Shown here one piece after another: positions 53,564 through 62,857 of a DNA stretch of 64,000 bases. Numbering within the stretch: position 1 is the stretch's first letter; every line of letters starts with the position of its first letter. The position numbers were made by a program, and so were the translations under genes. This DNA comes from Flavobacterium sp. WC2421 (lineage in GTDB: Bacteria; Bacteroidota; Bacteroidia; Flavobacteriales; Flavobacteriaceae): positions 806,001 to 870,000 of the forward strand of contig NZ_CP162004.1 in the NCBI RefSeq assembly GCF_040822115.1. The letters are read 5' to 3'. The notes under the pieces were generated by a model, which was given only the letters and a program-made list of their open reading frames with translations, was not told where the DNA came from and ran no database searches.

Positions 53564-55438
53564 TTACTTTACTTCATAAACGTTATTAGCTTGCTTCACA
53601 TCAGCCATTAATCCGCTTGGATCAATAGTGATTTTCTTGATCGTGCTTTTGGGTTTAGCAATCGTAAAATCATAATTAGATGCTGCCCAAGTCCAGTCGT
53701 TTAAAACCGTTCTTTTAACTAATGGATTTGGATTTTCTTTTACAAAACTCATCATACGTAAAGGAACATAAAAACTTTCTGAAGTTCCATCTGTGTATTC
53801 TACAGTTAAGTCAATCGGCATCGGCATTCTGCCAATTCTTTCCAAACTTACTGTTGTTTGATCTCCATTTTCCGTTACGGCTTTGATTCCGTAATCAATC
53901 GTGTTAGTAGTCTCAGTCCAATCTACTAAATACCAATCTAGATTTGCTCCCGAAACACGTTCTGCACTCCTTTTGATATCGTTAGGCGTAGGATGTTTGA
54001 ATTTAAAATCATGGAAATATCTTTTGATAGTTTCTGCCAATTTATCATCTCCAATAACATATCGCAACTGTGACAAAAAGATACTTCCTTTTACGTAGGA
54101 AGAAATGCTATAGGGTCTATTCTCATCATAACGATCTCCATGCGTAGTTTGTGGTTGTTCTTTACCTGAATTTACTAAACTATAATAGGCTTTGTAATTT
54201 CCTTCAAAAGGGTTCGCTACTTTTTTACCTGATAATTCATTTGTAGCTAAATCTTCTACGTAGGTAGTAAATCCTTCATCCATCCAAGGGTGTTTAGACT
54301 CATTTGAAGCTAAAATATGTTGGAACCAAGAATGTCCTAACTCATGCGTTGCAGTTCCATAAATACCATCCAACGTTCCGTTTCCTAACATCAACGTACA
54401 CATAGCATACTCCATTCCGCCATCTCCACCTTGAATAAAAGAGTATTGTTTGTAAGGATAATTTCCAATGTTTTTATTGTAAAAATCCATCACCTTTACC
54501 ATCATTGGCTCTAGTTTTTTCCAGTTCTCCACTGTTTTTGGGTAGTTTTTATACAAGAAATGTAAAGCCACATCATTTGGTCCTTTTACTACATCGTGGA
54601 TGTAATTTTTATCAGCAGCCCAAGTAAAATCGTGCACCATAGGCGCTACAAAATGCCAAGATAACATTTTAGTTTTCTTCGGATATGCTACAGTAACTCC
54701 TTCATCTTGATACCCATGTCCTATTTCGTTTTGGTTTTGTAAATATCCTGAACCTCCTAAAGTATAATCCTTATCGATATTGATTGTTACATCAAAATTT
54801 CCCCAAACACCATGAAATTCTCTAGCGATATACGGATCAGCATGCCAACCTTCAAAATCAAATTCGGCCATTTTTGGATACCATTGCGCCATTGACAACT
54901 CTACTCCTTCGGAATTATTTCTACCAGAACGACGAATTTGTACTGGGACTTGTCCGTCAAAATCAAGCGTAAATGTTGTTTTTGTATTAGGTAAAATTGG
55001 CTTAGCCAAAGTAACTTCTAGAATTGTCCCTACAGTTTTTGCAGCAGCATCAACACCATCTTGTTTGAAATTAGTGATTTTTAAATATCCTATTTCGTTC
55101 GGTTTTAAACTTTCAATTCGGCTTACTTTAACTTCTTTACCCTCTACAGTAACTTTGTTTACCATTCTTCCATCAGGATCTTTGATGCTGTGTAAGCGTG
55201 CATCCATTTCACTTCCTGGCTGAAAAGCATTATTGAATAAATGGTAATAAACTGTTTTAAGAGTATCGGATGAATTGTTAGTATATACCAATTCTTGCTT
55301 TCCTTTGTATTGATAATTTTTCACATCCATAGTAACCTCCATTTTGTAATCAACATGTTGTTGCCAATAGGTAGAATTTTGAGCCATTAAGGACCCGAAA
55401 TTGAATGTGACAATTGAAAGTAAAAGTAATTTTCTCAT
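53564..55438 (-). CDS. M1-family zinc metallopeptidase
   Basis: The 624-aa protein has a signal peptide (LLLLSIVTFNFGSLMAQ) and is therefore periplasmic or secreted. An N-terminal beta domain (KMEVTMDVKNYQYKGKQELV) precedes the catalytic domain. The exopeptidase-type motif is GGMEYAMCTL rather than GxMEN. The zinc site is THELGHSWFQ (HExxH) with the third ligand Glu in PWMDEGFTTYVED. The C-terminal 100 residues are a beta domain without a T9SS tail. It probably clips peptides in the envelope. It is 62 bp downstream of the subtilisin-like gene, across a hairpin terminator. Confidence 0.93.
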   Translation of the reverse strand: MRKLLLLSIVTFNFGSLMAQNSTYWQQHVDYKMEVTMDVKNYQYKGKQELVYTNNSSDTLKTVYYHLFNNAFQPGSEMDARLHSIKDPDGRMVNKVTVEGKEVKVSRIESLKPNEIGYLKITNFKQDGVDAAAKTVGTILEVTLAKPILPNTKTTFTLDFDGQVPVQIRRSGRNNSEGVELSMAQWYPKMAEFDFEGWHADPYIAREFHGVWGNFDVTINIDKDYTLGGSGYLQNQNEIGHGYQDEGVTVAYPKKTKMLSWHFVAPMVHDFTWAADKNYIHDVVKGPNDVALHFLYKNYPKTVENWKKLEPMMVKVMDFYNKNIGNYPYKQYSFIQGGDGGMEYAMCTLMLGNGTLDGIYGTATHELGHSWFQHILASNESKHPWMDEGFTTYVEDLATNELSGKKVANPFEGNYKAYYSLVNSGKEQPQTTHGDRYDENRPYSISSYVKGSIFLSQLRYVIGDDKLAETIKRYFHDFKFKHPTPNDIKRSAERVSGANLDWYLVDWTETTNTIDYGIKAVTENGDQTTVSLERIGRMPMPIDLTVEYTDGTSESFYVPLRMMSFVKENPNPLVKRTVLNDWTWAASNYDFTIAKPKSTIKKITIDPSGLMADVKQANNVYEVK

Positions 55439-55455
55439 TTTTTTTTAAAATAAAA

Positions 55456-55481
55456 AATGGAAGGACATTCGTCCTTCCATT
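55456..55481 (-). terminator. Terminator of the subtilisin-like gene
   Basis: AATGGAAGGAC pairs perfectly with GTCCTTCCATT around a 4-nt loop. On the minus strand it is followed by TTTTTATTTT, directly before the M1 peptidase start. Confidence 0.85.
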
Positions 55482-55500
55482 AGATTAATAAGTATGCAAT

Positions 55501-57126
55501 TTATTTTTTTGACATTTTATCCGCCATGATTAAGGCATTGTATGCATTAACTATTTTTCCTGATTTAGACAAAGTAGTAAATGAACGTGTATCTTTTGGA
55601 TTACCTCCAACAATAACATTTGTAGTAATAGCCACTCCAGAATCCATCAATATGTGTTTTACTTGTGAAGCAGATAATTTAGGATAATACGAACGAATAA
55701 TAGCCGCAACTCCAGCAACATTTGGTGAAGCCATTGACGTCCCTTGTAAATATTTGTACGTATTATTAGGTGTCGAAGCATAAATTTTTACTCCTGGAGC
55801 AAAAACATCCACATTCACTTTTCCAATATTTGAAAAACGGGCCACCACTTTATCGCTGTAATCAAAATTTAATGCTCCAATAGTAATCATGTTATCAGCA
55901 AATTCTGTTTTCTTGTCATCAGAATCATTTGGATAATTATTGTAACTATCAATATCTTCCGCATCATTTCCTGCAGCATGAACGATTAATACATCTTTCT
56001 TTTCGGCATATTTAATTGCATCGTAAACCCATTGCTTGTGTGGTGAAAAACTTTTACCAAAACTTCCGTTAATTACTTTGGCTCCATTATCAACTGCATA
56101 ACGAATTCCTAATGCAATATCTTTATCATACTCATCACCATCTGGCACAGCACGTACCGTTAAAATTTCAACATTAGATGCGATTCCGTCTCCACCTATA
56201 CCGTTATTTCTAACTTGAGCTACAATTCCGGCAACATGAGTTCCATGAAGGATTTTCTCTTTGTCTGGACCCATCACGTTATTATTTCCGTATTTTGTAT
56301 CCGTAATGTCGTTTGGATTGTCACCAACAACAGCTCTATAGTTTTGTTTTAGATTATCACCATTAAGCAATGCAATCATTCCATCAATATCATCTTTAAT
56401 AGCAACTTTTAATTCCGGAACACTTAATCCATAAGAAAGCATTCTTTGCATCATTACTTTGCTTCCCAAAAGTGTAGAATCTTTTGATTCTATTTCATTC
56501 ACTTCTTTAATGGTATATACTGGTTTTGCAAAATGTTTGGTTAAAACGGCATCTGCATTTGACGTTCCAAATAACAATTCTTCCAAACGCTCTTTTCCAG
56601 CTTTTGCTTCAGCAATTTTATCATCATTTAGTTTTTTAGCTTCAAGATATGTCGCCTCGTCAACTAAACTTTTGTCCTTGATAATTCTTTCGTATTCTAA
56701 ATTTTCTTTTGTAATGTCTCCAAGGAAGTTCCAACCATGAATATCATCAATGTAACCGTTTTTATCATCATCAATTCCGTTTCCTGGAATCTCTTTTGTA
56801 TTGGTCCAAACCACATCTTTTAAATCTTCATGTTCGATGTCCACACCAGAATCTACAATTCCAACAATAACTTTTACACCCGTTTTGTTCTTTAATAATT
56901 CCGAATACGCTCTATCAACACTCATTCCTGGAATCGTATCTTTTACAATATCTAAGTGACTCCAGCGTTTTAATTCGCTTTCTTTTAAAGGGGCAACTTT
57001 CTTAATATTTAAAGGGGCACTTATTAGGGCAACTGAACTAAGGCTTGAAACTTGTTTTTGAGCTCCACATCCCGCCAACACCATAACGGCAAAAGCAGAA
57101 AGTAAAATAGGTTTAATACTATTCAT
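55501..57126 (-). CDS. S8 (subtilisin-like) serine protease lipoprotein
   Basis: The 541-aa protein has a lipoprotein signal (AVMVLAGC, Cys19). The catalytic triad is complete: Asp in VGIVDSGVDIEHEDL, His in LHGTHVAGIVAQ and Ser in QGTSMASPNVAGVAA; the oxyanion Asn is in VHAAGNDAED. Between Asp and His lies an insertion of about 160 residues with a Lys/Glu-rich helical segment, which is larger than in classic subtilisins. It has no T9SS tail, so it is expected to be anchored in the envelope. A minus-strand -7 box (TATTTTTG, 57181-57188) lies upstream, next to the end of the MBL gene. Confidence 0.93.
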   Translation of the reverse strand: MNSIKPILLSAFAVMVLAGCGAQKQVSSLSSVALISAPLNIKKVAPLKESELKRWSHLDIVKDTIPGMSVDRAYSELLKNKTGVKVIVGIVDSGVDIEHEDLKDVVWTNTKEIPGNGIDDDKNGYIDDIHGWNFLGDITKENLEYERIIKDKSLVDEATYLEAKKLNDDKIAEAKAGKERLEELLFGTSNADAVLTKHFAKPVYTIKEVNEIESKDSTLLGSKVMMQRMLSYGLSVPELKVAIKDDIDGMIALLNGDNLKQNYRAVVGDNPNDITDTKYGNNNVMGPDKEKILHGTHVAGIVAQVRNNGIGGDGIASNVEILTVRAVPDGDEYDKDIALGIRYAVDNGAKVINGSFGKSFSPHKQWVYDAIKYAEKKDVLIVHAAGNDAEDIDSYNNYPNDSDDKKTEFADNMITIGALNFDYSDKVVARFSNIGKVNVDVFAPGVKIYASTPNNTYKYLQGTSMASPNVAGVAAIIRSYYPKLSASQVKHILMDSGVAITTNVIVGGNPKDTRSFTTLSKSGKIVNAYNALIMADKMSKK

Positions 57127-57200
57127 TTATTGATATTTTATAAGATTTTAAATATTTGTCTAAAATAATTTATTTTGTTACAAAAATAGGCAGATTAACA

Positions 57201-58061
57201 CTATTTTAAGATTTCCTCACAACTGAAAACATCTTTTAATCGAACGCCTTTCTCCGTATGTTGCACTGTTATAATTTCATTATGAGCATCGTGTTCCAAA
57301 AATAAATAATAATTATTATCAGCAGCTGCATTTAGGAATTTAGTTTTTTCGGGCATCGTTAATAATGGTCTGGTATCATATCCCATAACATAAGCTACTG
57401 GAATGTGTCCGGCTGTAGCCAATAAATCAGCACAAAAAACGATTGTTTTATCTTTATATTGAATGTGAGGAATCATCTGTTTCTCCGTATGACCATCTGC
57501 AAAGAATATCCCAAAACCCAACTCTGATTTATCAAGAAAATCACCTTCAGGTCTTTTTATAAAATTCAATTGCCCGCTTTCCTGCATTGGTAAAATATTT
57601 TCAGACAAGAACGATGCTTTCTCTCTTGGGTTTGGTTTTGTTGCCCATTCCCAATGATTTTCATTCGACCAGAATTTGGCATTTTTAAACGCAGGTTCAT
57701 AACCCGTTTTATCTTTGTTCCATTGCACGCTTCCGCCACAATGGTCAAAATGCAAGTGTGTCATAAAAACATCTGTAATATCATCACGATGAAAACCATA
57801 TTTAGCCAAAGATTTATCCATAGAATGAGAACCCCAAAGCGAATAATACCCAAAAAACTTCTCGGATTGCTTGTTCCCCATTCCGGTATCAATCAAAATC
57901 AATCGGTTTTCGTCTTCAATAAGCAAGCATCTTGCAGCAATATCAATTAAATTGTTTTCATCAGCGGGATTGGTTCTATTCCAAATTGTTTTGGGAACAA
58001 CACCAAACATAGCGCCACCGTCCAGTTTAAAATTACCAGTTTCTATAGGATATAATTTCAT
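57201..58061 (-). CDS. MBL-fold metallo-hydrolase (lactonase-like)
   Basis: The 286-aa cytoplasmic protein has the HxHxDH motif THLHFDHCGGSVQW, upstream LILIDTGMGNKQSEKF, and later ADGHTEKQMIPHIQYKDKTI, CADLLATAGHIPVAYVMGYD and FLEHDAHNE, which supply the further metal ligands. The layout resembles AiiA-type N-acyl-homoserine lactonases and related hydrolases, but substrate cannot be decided from sequence. No partner gene is obvious. The spacing to the S8 protease gene is 75 bp. Confidence 0.9.
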   Translation of the reverse strand: MKLYPIETGNFKLDGGAMFGVVPKTIWNRTNPADENNLIDIAARCLLIEDENRLILIDTGMGNKQSEKFFGYYSLWGSHSMDKSLAKYGFHRDDITDVFMTHLHFDHCGGSVQWNKDKTGYEPAFKNAKFWSNENHWEWATKPNPREKASFLSENILPMQESGQLNFIKRPEGDFLDKSELGFGIFFADGHTEKQMIPHIQYKDKTIVFCADLLATAGHIPVAYVMGYDTRPLLTMPEKTKFLNAAADNNYYLFLEHDAHNEIITVQHTEKGVRLKDVFSCEEILK

Positions 58062-58219
58062 TTTTAGGATTTGAAAGGTTAATAAATTATATGGTTGTAA
58101 GAGAATCTAAATACAAAACCAAATAAGTCTTGCAATTTAAGTAAATTTCACTTCTTTAATCAAAGTAAGACTGTATTTAACTTTCAATTAAATCTAGTTC
58201 TTAAACTTAAAAAACAAAA

Positions 58220-58256
58220 CCCCAATTTTAAAGTAACTTAAACTTTAAATTGAGGT
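58220..58256 (-). terminator. Terminator of the DUF898-M48 operon
   Basis: CCCAATTTTAAAGT (58221-58234) pairs with ACTTTAAATTGAGG (58242-58255). On the minus strand it is followed by TTTTGTTTTTT. Confidence 0.7.
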
Positions 58257-58280
58257 TGTACATTATAAACCTTTGAAAAA

Positions 58281-59348
58281 TTACTTCTTCATTTTTTGAA
58301 ATAAATTTTTTAGTGTTTGATTGTCCACTATCTGAAACGTTTTTGTTTTAATCATTTTCTCCATAAATGTAATTCTATCTTCAGTCATAGGATGCGAACT
58401 TAAGAACTGCGGAACGGAAATGTAGTTTTTATTCTCCAATCGTTTAAATAAATTAGTCATTCCCACGGGATTAACTTTATTAATAACTAACACATTAAAT
58501 CCTTCAACATCGGCTTGGTGCTCAAATTCTCGAGAGAAAGAAAGCGATTGTAAACTATTTATGTTGTTCCCAATAGTGGCCATAATCCCGTTTACATCTC
58601 CCAAAATTGCCGAAACAAACAAATAACCCGATAAATTCCTGCATAACATTTTCATGGAATGCCTGTGGTTTACATGTGCCGCTTCATGGCCCAATAAACC
58701 CACTAGCTCATCATAGTTTTGCATCGAATCCAATATCCCTGTATAAACAACAATATTGCCGTCAGGAAGTGCAAAAGCATTCACAATTTCAGAATCTACA
58801 ACGGAGAACTTCAGCTTTTTTGTATTGTTTAATTTTAATTCTTTGGCAAACTCATTTAGAGCCTTTGTTTTAGAAGAGTCAATAGAGCTAAAAATAACAT
58901 TTTGTTCAAAAAAAGTATCTCCTAGTTTAGTATCATATTCTTCAGGTATCAAAACAACTGATTTTTCAGCAACCCAGGGAATGGCATAAAGATAACATAA
59001 CCCTATAATTGCAAGAATAACCACTGCTAATCCTAGATGAATTGTAGTCCCTAAATCCAAAAGACTTTGGTACCAACCATATTGTCCCTTTTTCTTTGTA
59101 AAAGTGAGTACTTCGTCTATAAATTTCGAATCAGTAGTATATCCATTTTGGGAAACTTCTACTTTGTGACGAAAACTCAATTTGGAACCTGTTTTTTCGA
59201 ATACTATTTCGCTGCATTTCCATTGATAAATAGTTCCATTTGATGCTTCAAAAACAAGTGTTGCTGTATTAGAGTCAAAAAGAAATACCACTTCCTGTGG
59301 CACCGATGAATTTCCATCATAGAAAATTCCTGTTGCTTGATTTTTCAT
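58281..59348 (-). CDS. M48-family zinc metallopeptidase
   Basis: The start is ATG 59346-59348 (MKNQATGIFYDGNSSVPQEV), 4 bp after the DUF898 stop; an in-frame TTG 15 bp upstream is unlikely. The 355-aa protein has an N-terminal beta-rich domain, one membrane helix (TTIHLGLAVVILAIIGLCYL), and a periplasmic or membrane-side protease domain with GLLGHEAAHVNHRHSMKML (HExxH), the third ligand in SFSREFEHQADVEGF, and LSSHPMTEDRI. It resembles BepA/LoiP-type envelope quality-control proteases. The coupling to DUF898 suggests they act together in the membrane. Confidence 0.92.
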   Translation of the reverse strand: MKNQATGIFYDGNSSVPQEVVFLFDSNTATLVFEASNGTIYQWKCSEIVFEKTGSKLSFRHKVEVSQNGYTTDSKFIDEVLTFTKKKGQYGWYQSLLDLGTTIHLGLAVVILAIIGLCYLYAIPWVAEKSVVLIPEEYDTKLGDTFFEQNVIFSSIDSSKTKALNEFAKELKLNNTKKLKFSVVDSEIVNAFALPDGNIVVYTGILDSMQNYDELVGLLGHEAAHVNHRHSMKMLCRNLSGYLFVSAILGDVNGIMATIGNNINSLQSLSFSREFEHQADVEGFNVLVINKVNPVGMTNLFKRLENKNYISVPQFLSSHPMTEDRITFMEKMIKTKTFQIVDNQTLKNLFQKMKK

Positions 59349-59352
59349 TGGC

Positions 59353-60312
59353 TTACATAACAAAATCTAAATCGAGGAAATCACTTAAATCTTCCCCAGT
59401 TGCATCTTTATAATTTTCTTCTGTTTGATTAAGCGCATCTAAATCGATATTCCCGTCTAATTGAATATTATTGAAAATATAATTTAACGTTCTTGTCACC
59501 GCCCATGCATAACCTAGTCCAAGTGTAAAAACAATAATCGCCAAATTTACGATTGCCAATTTAAAGAAGCCACCACCTGTTACCGTTGAATTTAAACGTA
59601 TTTCTTTATTTTCTTTGTTAACTGTTAGGTTGTCAATGTAGTATTCAAAAAGATCCTTTTGCCACCAAAAAAAGTAAATCCCAAGAGTGAAAATTGATAA
59701 GAAATAGCCTTTAAGATTTAATATAAAATAATCCGAACCATCTCCACTATAATCGAACTCAGCGTCACCAAAACGAACATTCCCAACTAAATATTTTCTC
59801 AAATTAATACTCATCCAAGGTCCGTAAATACCAAAAGTAATTATCGTCAAGAAAATCCATTTGACAAAATTTATGGCTAATTCTTGTTTATCTCCTCGAT
59901 ATCCAAAACGAATTCCTCTCCAAGAAGTTCTAGACATTCTATAGCGATACGACCCATGTATTGCCAAAGGCAAAATGGCGAAAATCCCAAAATAAAATAA
60001 AAGCAATCCCACCATTGGCATTTTTAGATATATAAAAAGTCCAAATATTCCTCCTAAAATGAAGAATAATAAAATTGCCTTCAAGAATCCTTTAAACATT
60101 TCTTTTCCAGTGCCGTGAAAAGCAAAAGCATCTCCGTTTAAGGATGTTTGCCCATATAAAAATTGTAGTTTTTTAGCCTTTGCCCAAGGATAATATATCC
60201 CAAGAGTACATATCGTCAAAAGCCAGTTCACAATTATAATTCCAAAGAAATCATTCCCTTTTCCTTGAAAATCAAGTTTGTATTTTTTTTCAGTTTGCAA
60301 AATTTCTTCCAT
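59353..60312 (-). CDS. DUF898 (YjgN-type) integral membrane protein
   Basis: The 319-aa protein has about six to seven hydrophobic segments, with repeated units of the form ICTLGIYYPWAKAKKLQFLY, ITFGIYGPWMSINLRKYLVG, FTLGIYFFWWQKDLFEYYID and FTLGLGYAWAVTRTLNYIFN. This repeated (T/F)LGIYxPW motif is the DUF898 signature. The function is unknown. It directly precedes the M48 protease in a two-gene operon, and that pairing is seen in other bacteria, so a role in membrane-protein quality control is plausible but unproven. Confidence 0.92.
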   Translation of the reverse strand: MEEILQTEKKYKLDFQGKGNDFFGIIIVNWLLTICTLGIYYPWAKAKKLQFLYGQTSLNGDAFAFHGTGKEMFKGFLKAILLFFILGGIFGLFIYLKMPMVGLLLFYFGIFAILPLAIHGSYRYRMSRTSWRGIRFGYRGDKQELAINFVKWIFLTIITFGIYGPWMSINLRKYLVGNVRFGDAEFDYSGDGSDYFILNLKGYFLSIFTLGIYFFWWQKDLFEYYIDNLTVNKENKEIRLNSTVTGGGFFKLAIVNLAIIVFTLGLGYAWAVTRTLNYIFNNIQLDGNIDLDALNQTEENYKDATGEDLSDFLDLDFVM

Positions 60313-60438
60313 AAAGATTTTAGTAAGTTAATAACAAGGTTTTATTTACAAATAACATTTTATAAATATATTAATTTTTATTTCTGCTTTAACATAGCTT
60401 TTTTCTATTTTGACATTAGTTATAAAAATGTTATCAAT

Positions 60439-60469
60439 TATGGAAAAAGGTTTTTATATACTATCTTTG
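60439..60469 (+). promoter_or_regulatory. Promoter of the suf operon
   Basis: TATCTTTG at 60462-60469 matches TAnnTTTG. TATG at 60439-60442 is a one-mismatch -33 element at 19 nt spacing. The sufA-like ATG is 30 bp downstream of the -7 box. Confidence 0.55.
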
Positions 60470-60498
60470 TGGTTAATTTAGACAAAATCAATATAACA

Positions 60499-60828
60499 AT
60501 GATAAAGGTTTCTGATACTGCCAAAAAGAAAATCGTCGATTTGATGAAAGAGGACGGTTTTGATGCTGCTACAGACTACGTAAGAGTAGGTGTGAAAAGT
60601 GGCGGATGTTCTGGTTTGTCTTATGATTTGAAATTTGACAAAACCAAAAACGAAGAAGATAAAATTTTCATAGACAACGAAATAACTATCGCCGTAGAGA
60701 AAAAATCATTCCTTTATTTAGCTGGGACTATTTTAGAGTTTTCAGGTGGAATAAACGGAAAGGGATTTGTTTTCAACAACCCAAACGCAACTAGAACTTG
60801 TGGATGTGGAGAGAGTTTCTCTTTATAA
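60499..60828 (+). CDS. sufA: HesB/IscA/SufA-type iron-sulfur carrier
   Basis: The start is ATG 60499 (MIKVSDTAKKKIVDLMKEDG), giving the standard 109 aa; the longer open frame upstream covers the promoter and is not translated. The three conserved cysteines are present: one in SGGCSGLSYDLKF, two in ATRTCGCGESFSL. A-type carriers receive Fe-S clusters from the SufBCD scaffold and pass them to target proteins. It is the first gene of the suf operon, 70 bp before sufB, in a spacer with CTTTAAAT-type repeats. Confidence 0.92.
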   Translation: MIKVSDTAKKKIVDLMKEDGFDAATDYVRVGVKSGGCSGLSYDLKFDKTKNEEDKIFIDNEITIAVEKKSFLYLAGTILEFSGGINGKGFVFNNPNATRTCGCGESFSL

Positions 60829-60898
60829 AATTTAGACACAAATAATAAAGATTACTATTCAATTATTGAATCTTAAATCTTTAAATCTTTAAATAAGA

Positions 60899-62347
60899 AT
60901 GAGCAAATACACAGAAGACGATTTAAAAATCGAACTCGAAACTAAAGAATATGAATATGGATTTTATACTGATTTGGAATCGGAGACGTTTCCTATTGGT
61001 TTAAATGAAGATATCGTTCGCGCTATTTCCCATAAAAAAGGAGAGCCACAATGGATGACCGACTGGAGAATTGAAGCATTTCGTGCATGGCAAGAAATGA
61101 CGGAGCCAGAATGGGCAAACGTACATTATGCAAAACCAGATTTTCAAGCGATTTCCTACTATTCAGCTCCAAAAGCCGTAGATCCTAATAAAACATTAGA
61201 CGATGTAGATCCTGAACTTTTAGAAATGTATAAAAAGTTAGGCATCTCAGTTGACGAACAAAAAATGATGAATAATGTAGCCATGGATATCGTGGTTGAC
61301 TCTGTATCAGTAGCAACAACATTCAAGAAAACATTAGGAGAAAAAGGAATTATTTTTATGAGTATTTCTGAGGCAATAAAAGAGCATCCAGAATTAGTTC
61401 GTAAATATTTAGGAACTGTTGTTCCACAAAAAGACAACTTTTACGCCGCATTAAACTCGGCTGTATTCTCTGATGGATCTTTTTGTTATATTCCAAAAGG
61501 GGTTCGTTGTCCAATGGAACTTTCGACTTATTTTAGAATTAATCAAGCAGGAACAGGACAGTTTGAAAGAACATTACTCGTTGCTGATGCAGGAAGTTAC
61601 GTTTCATACCTAGAAGGTTGTACCGCTCCAAGCCGTGATGAAAACCAATTACACGCAGCTGTAGTTGAATTGATTGCCCTTGAAGATGCTGAAATTAAAT
61701 ATTCAACCGTACAAAACTGGTACCCCGGAAACAAAGAAGGTAAAGGGGGAGTTTTCAATTTTGTGACTAAAAGAGGAATTTGCGAAACAAACGCAAAAAT
61801 CTCTTGGACACAGGTAGAAACAGGTTCTGCTGTTACTTGGAAATATCCATCAGTGATATTAAAGGGAGACAATTCAGTAGGAGAATTTTACTCGATTGCT
61901 GTTACCAATAATTTCCAACAAGCCGATACGGGGACTAAAATGATCCATTTAGGTAAAAACACTAAATCGACTATTATTTCTAAAGGAATTTCTGCTGGAA
62001 AATCACAAAACAGTTATAGAGGATTAGTACAAATTAGCGCACGTGCGGATAATGCACGTAACTTTTCGCAATGTGATTCCCTATTAATGGGTAACAATTG
62101 TGGAGCGCATACATTCCCATATATAGAAAGTAAAAATCCAACAGCCAAAATAGAACACGAAGCTACGACTAGTAAAATTGGTGAAGACCAAGTTTTCTAT
62201 TGCAACCAACGTGGAATTCCAACGGAGAAAGCAATTGCTTTAATCGTAAACGGTTTCAGTAAAGAGGTTTTGAACAAGTTACCAATGGAATTCGCAGTTG
62301 AAGCACAAAAATTACTTGAAATTAGTTTAGAAGGAAGTGTAGGTTAA
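60899..62347 (+). CDS. sufB: Fe-S cluster assembly protein SufB
   Basis: SufB is the scaffold subunit of the cytoplasmic SufBC2D complex that builds iron-sulfur clusters. The 482-aa length is typical. Family motifs include [75 protein letters not shown], the Cys in [14 protein letters not shown], and near the end [20 protein letters not shown] (the conserved Cys and Glu) with [16 protein letters not shown]. It is followed not directly by sufC but by a four-helix-bundle gene, which is unusual. Confidence 0.97.
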   Translation: MSKYTEDDLKIELETKEYEYGFYTDLESETFPIGLNEDIVRAISHKKGEPQWMTDWRIEAFRAWQEMTEPEWANVHYAKPDFQAISYYSAPKAVDPNKTLDDVDPELLEMYKKLGISVDEQKMMNNVAMDIVVDSVSVATTFKKTLGEKGIIFMSISEAIKEHPELVRKYLGTVVPQKDNFYAALNSAVFSDGSFCYIPKGVRCPMELSTYFRINQAGTGQFERTLLVADAGSYVSYLEGCTAPSRDENQLHAAVVELIALEDAEIKYSTVQNWYPGNKEGKGGVFNFVTKRGICETNAKISWTQVETGSAVTWKYPSVILKGDNSVGEFYSIAVTNNFQQADTGTKMIHLGKNTKSTIISKGISAGKSQNSYRGLVQISARADNARNFSQCDSLLMGNNCGAHTFPYIESKNPTAKIEHEATTSKIGEDQVFYCNQRGIPTEKAIALIVNGFSKEVLNKLPMEFAVEAQKLLEISLEGSVG

Positions 62348-62353
62348 AAATTA

Positions 62354-62416
62354 GTTTAAAGTTTAAGGTTTAAAGTTGAGCAAGTTATGAGTAACTTTAA
62401 CCGTTAAAATTTAAAC
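62354..62416. repeat. Inverted heptamer repeat between sufB and the four-helix-bundle gene
   Basis: GTTTAAAGTTTAAGGTTTAA (from 62354) and the downstream TAACTTTAACCGTTAAAATT, ending TTTAAAC, form an imperfect inverted repeat around GAGCAAGTTATGAG. It is the same class as 14631-14704. Confidence 0.7.
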
Positions 62417-62424
62417 AAAAATAA

Positions 62425-62814
62425 ATGGCTACAATTACACGTTTTGAAGATTTAGAAATTTGGAAAGAAGCAAGACGACTAGCCAAAGAAATTTATTTGA
62501 TAACTGTAGAAACCGATTTGAAAAATGATTTCAGGTTTAGAGATCAAATAAAAGCATCATCTGGTTCAGTAATGGATAATATTGCCGAAGGGTTTGAAAG
62601 AAATGGAAATTTAGAATTTAGACAATTTTTGTCTATTGCAAAAGGATCCGCTGGAGAAACAAGATCGCAATTATACCGAGTGCTAGATTACAATTATATC
62701 GACGTTGTTAAGTTTGGAATTTTAAAAACTGACTTCGAAAATTTAAGTGGAAAAATAAACAATTTTATATCATATTTAAACAAGAAAGATTTTAAAGGAA
62801 CCAAGTTTCAGTAA
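62425..62814 (+). CDS. Four-helix-bundle protein (23S rRNA intervening-sequence family)
   Basis: The 129-aa soluble protein opens with the family motif RFEDLEIWKEARRLAKEIYL. It continues FRDQIKASSGSVMDNIAEGF with ERNGNLEFRQFLSIAKGSAG and ETRSQLYRVLDYNYID, then a last helix, a full-length match to the small helical family first seen as open frames inside 23S rRNA intervening sequences and related to the Avd protein of diversity-generating retroelements. No reverse transcriptase or rRNA is near. It is inserted in the suf operon between sufB and sufC and flanked by heptamer repeats, which suggests a hitch-hiking insertion. Its function is unknown. Confidence 0.9.
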   Translation: MATITRFEDLEIWKEARRLAKEIYLITVETDLKNDFRFRDQIKASSGSVMDNIAEGFERNGNLEFRQFLSIAKGSAGETRSQLYRVLDYNYIDVVKFGILKTDFENLSGKINNFISYLNKKDFKGTKFQ

Positions 62815-62821
62815 ACACAAG

Positions 62822-62847
62822 AACTTTAAACTTTAAACTTTAAACAA
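62822..62847 (+). repeat. Direct TTTAAAC heptamer repeats before sufC
   Basis: CTTTAAA occurs three times in tandem (62824-62844), ending in C. The spacer has no matching left arm, unlike the other suf spacers. Confidence 0.7.
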
Positions 62848-62857
62848 CTAAAAAAGG

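Noticed and set aside
60265-60498. Possible N-terminal extension of the sufA-like gene by 78 residues
   Set aside because: The added residues are Phe/Tyr-rich, cover the TAnnTTTG promoter and overlap the divergent DUF898 gene; standard family length starts at 60499.
62425-62814. Diversity-generating retroelement, because the protein resembles Avd
   Set aside because: No reverse transcriptase, template repeat or variable target gene is present nearby; the protein alone fits the wider four-helix-bundle family.
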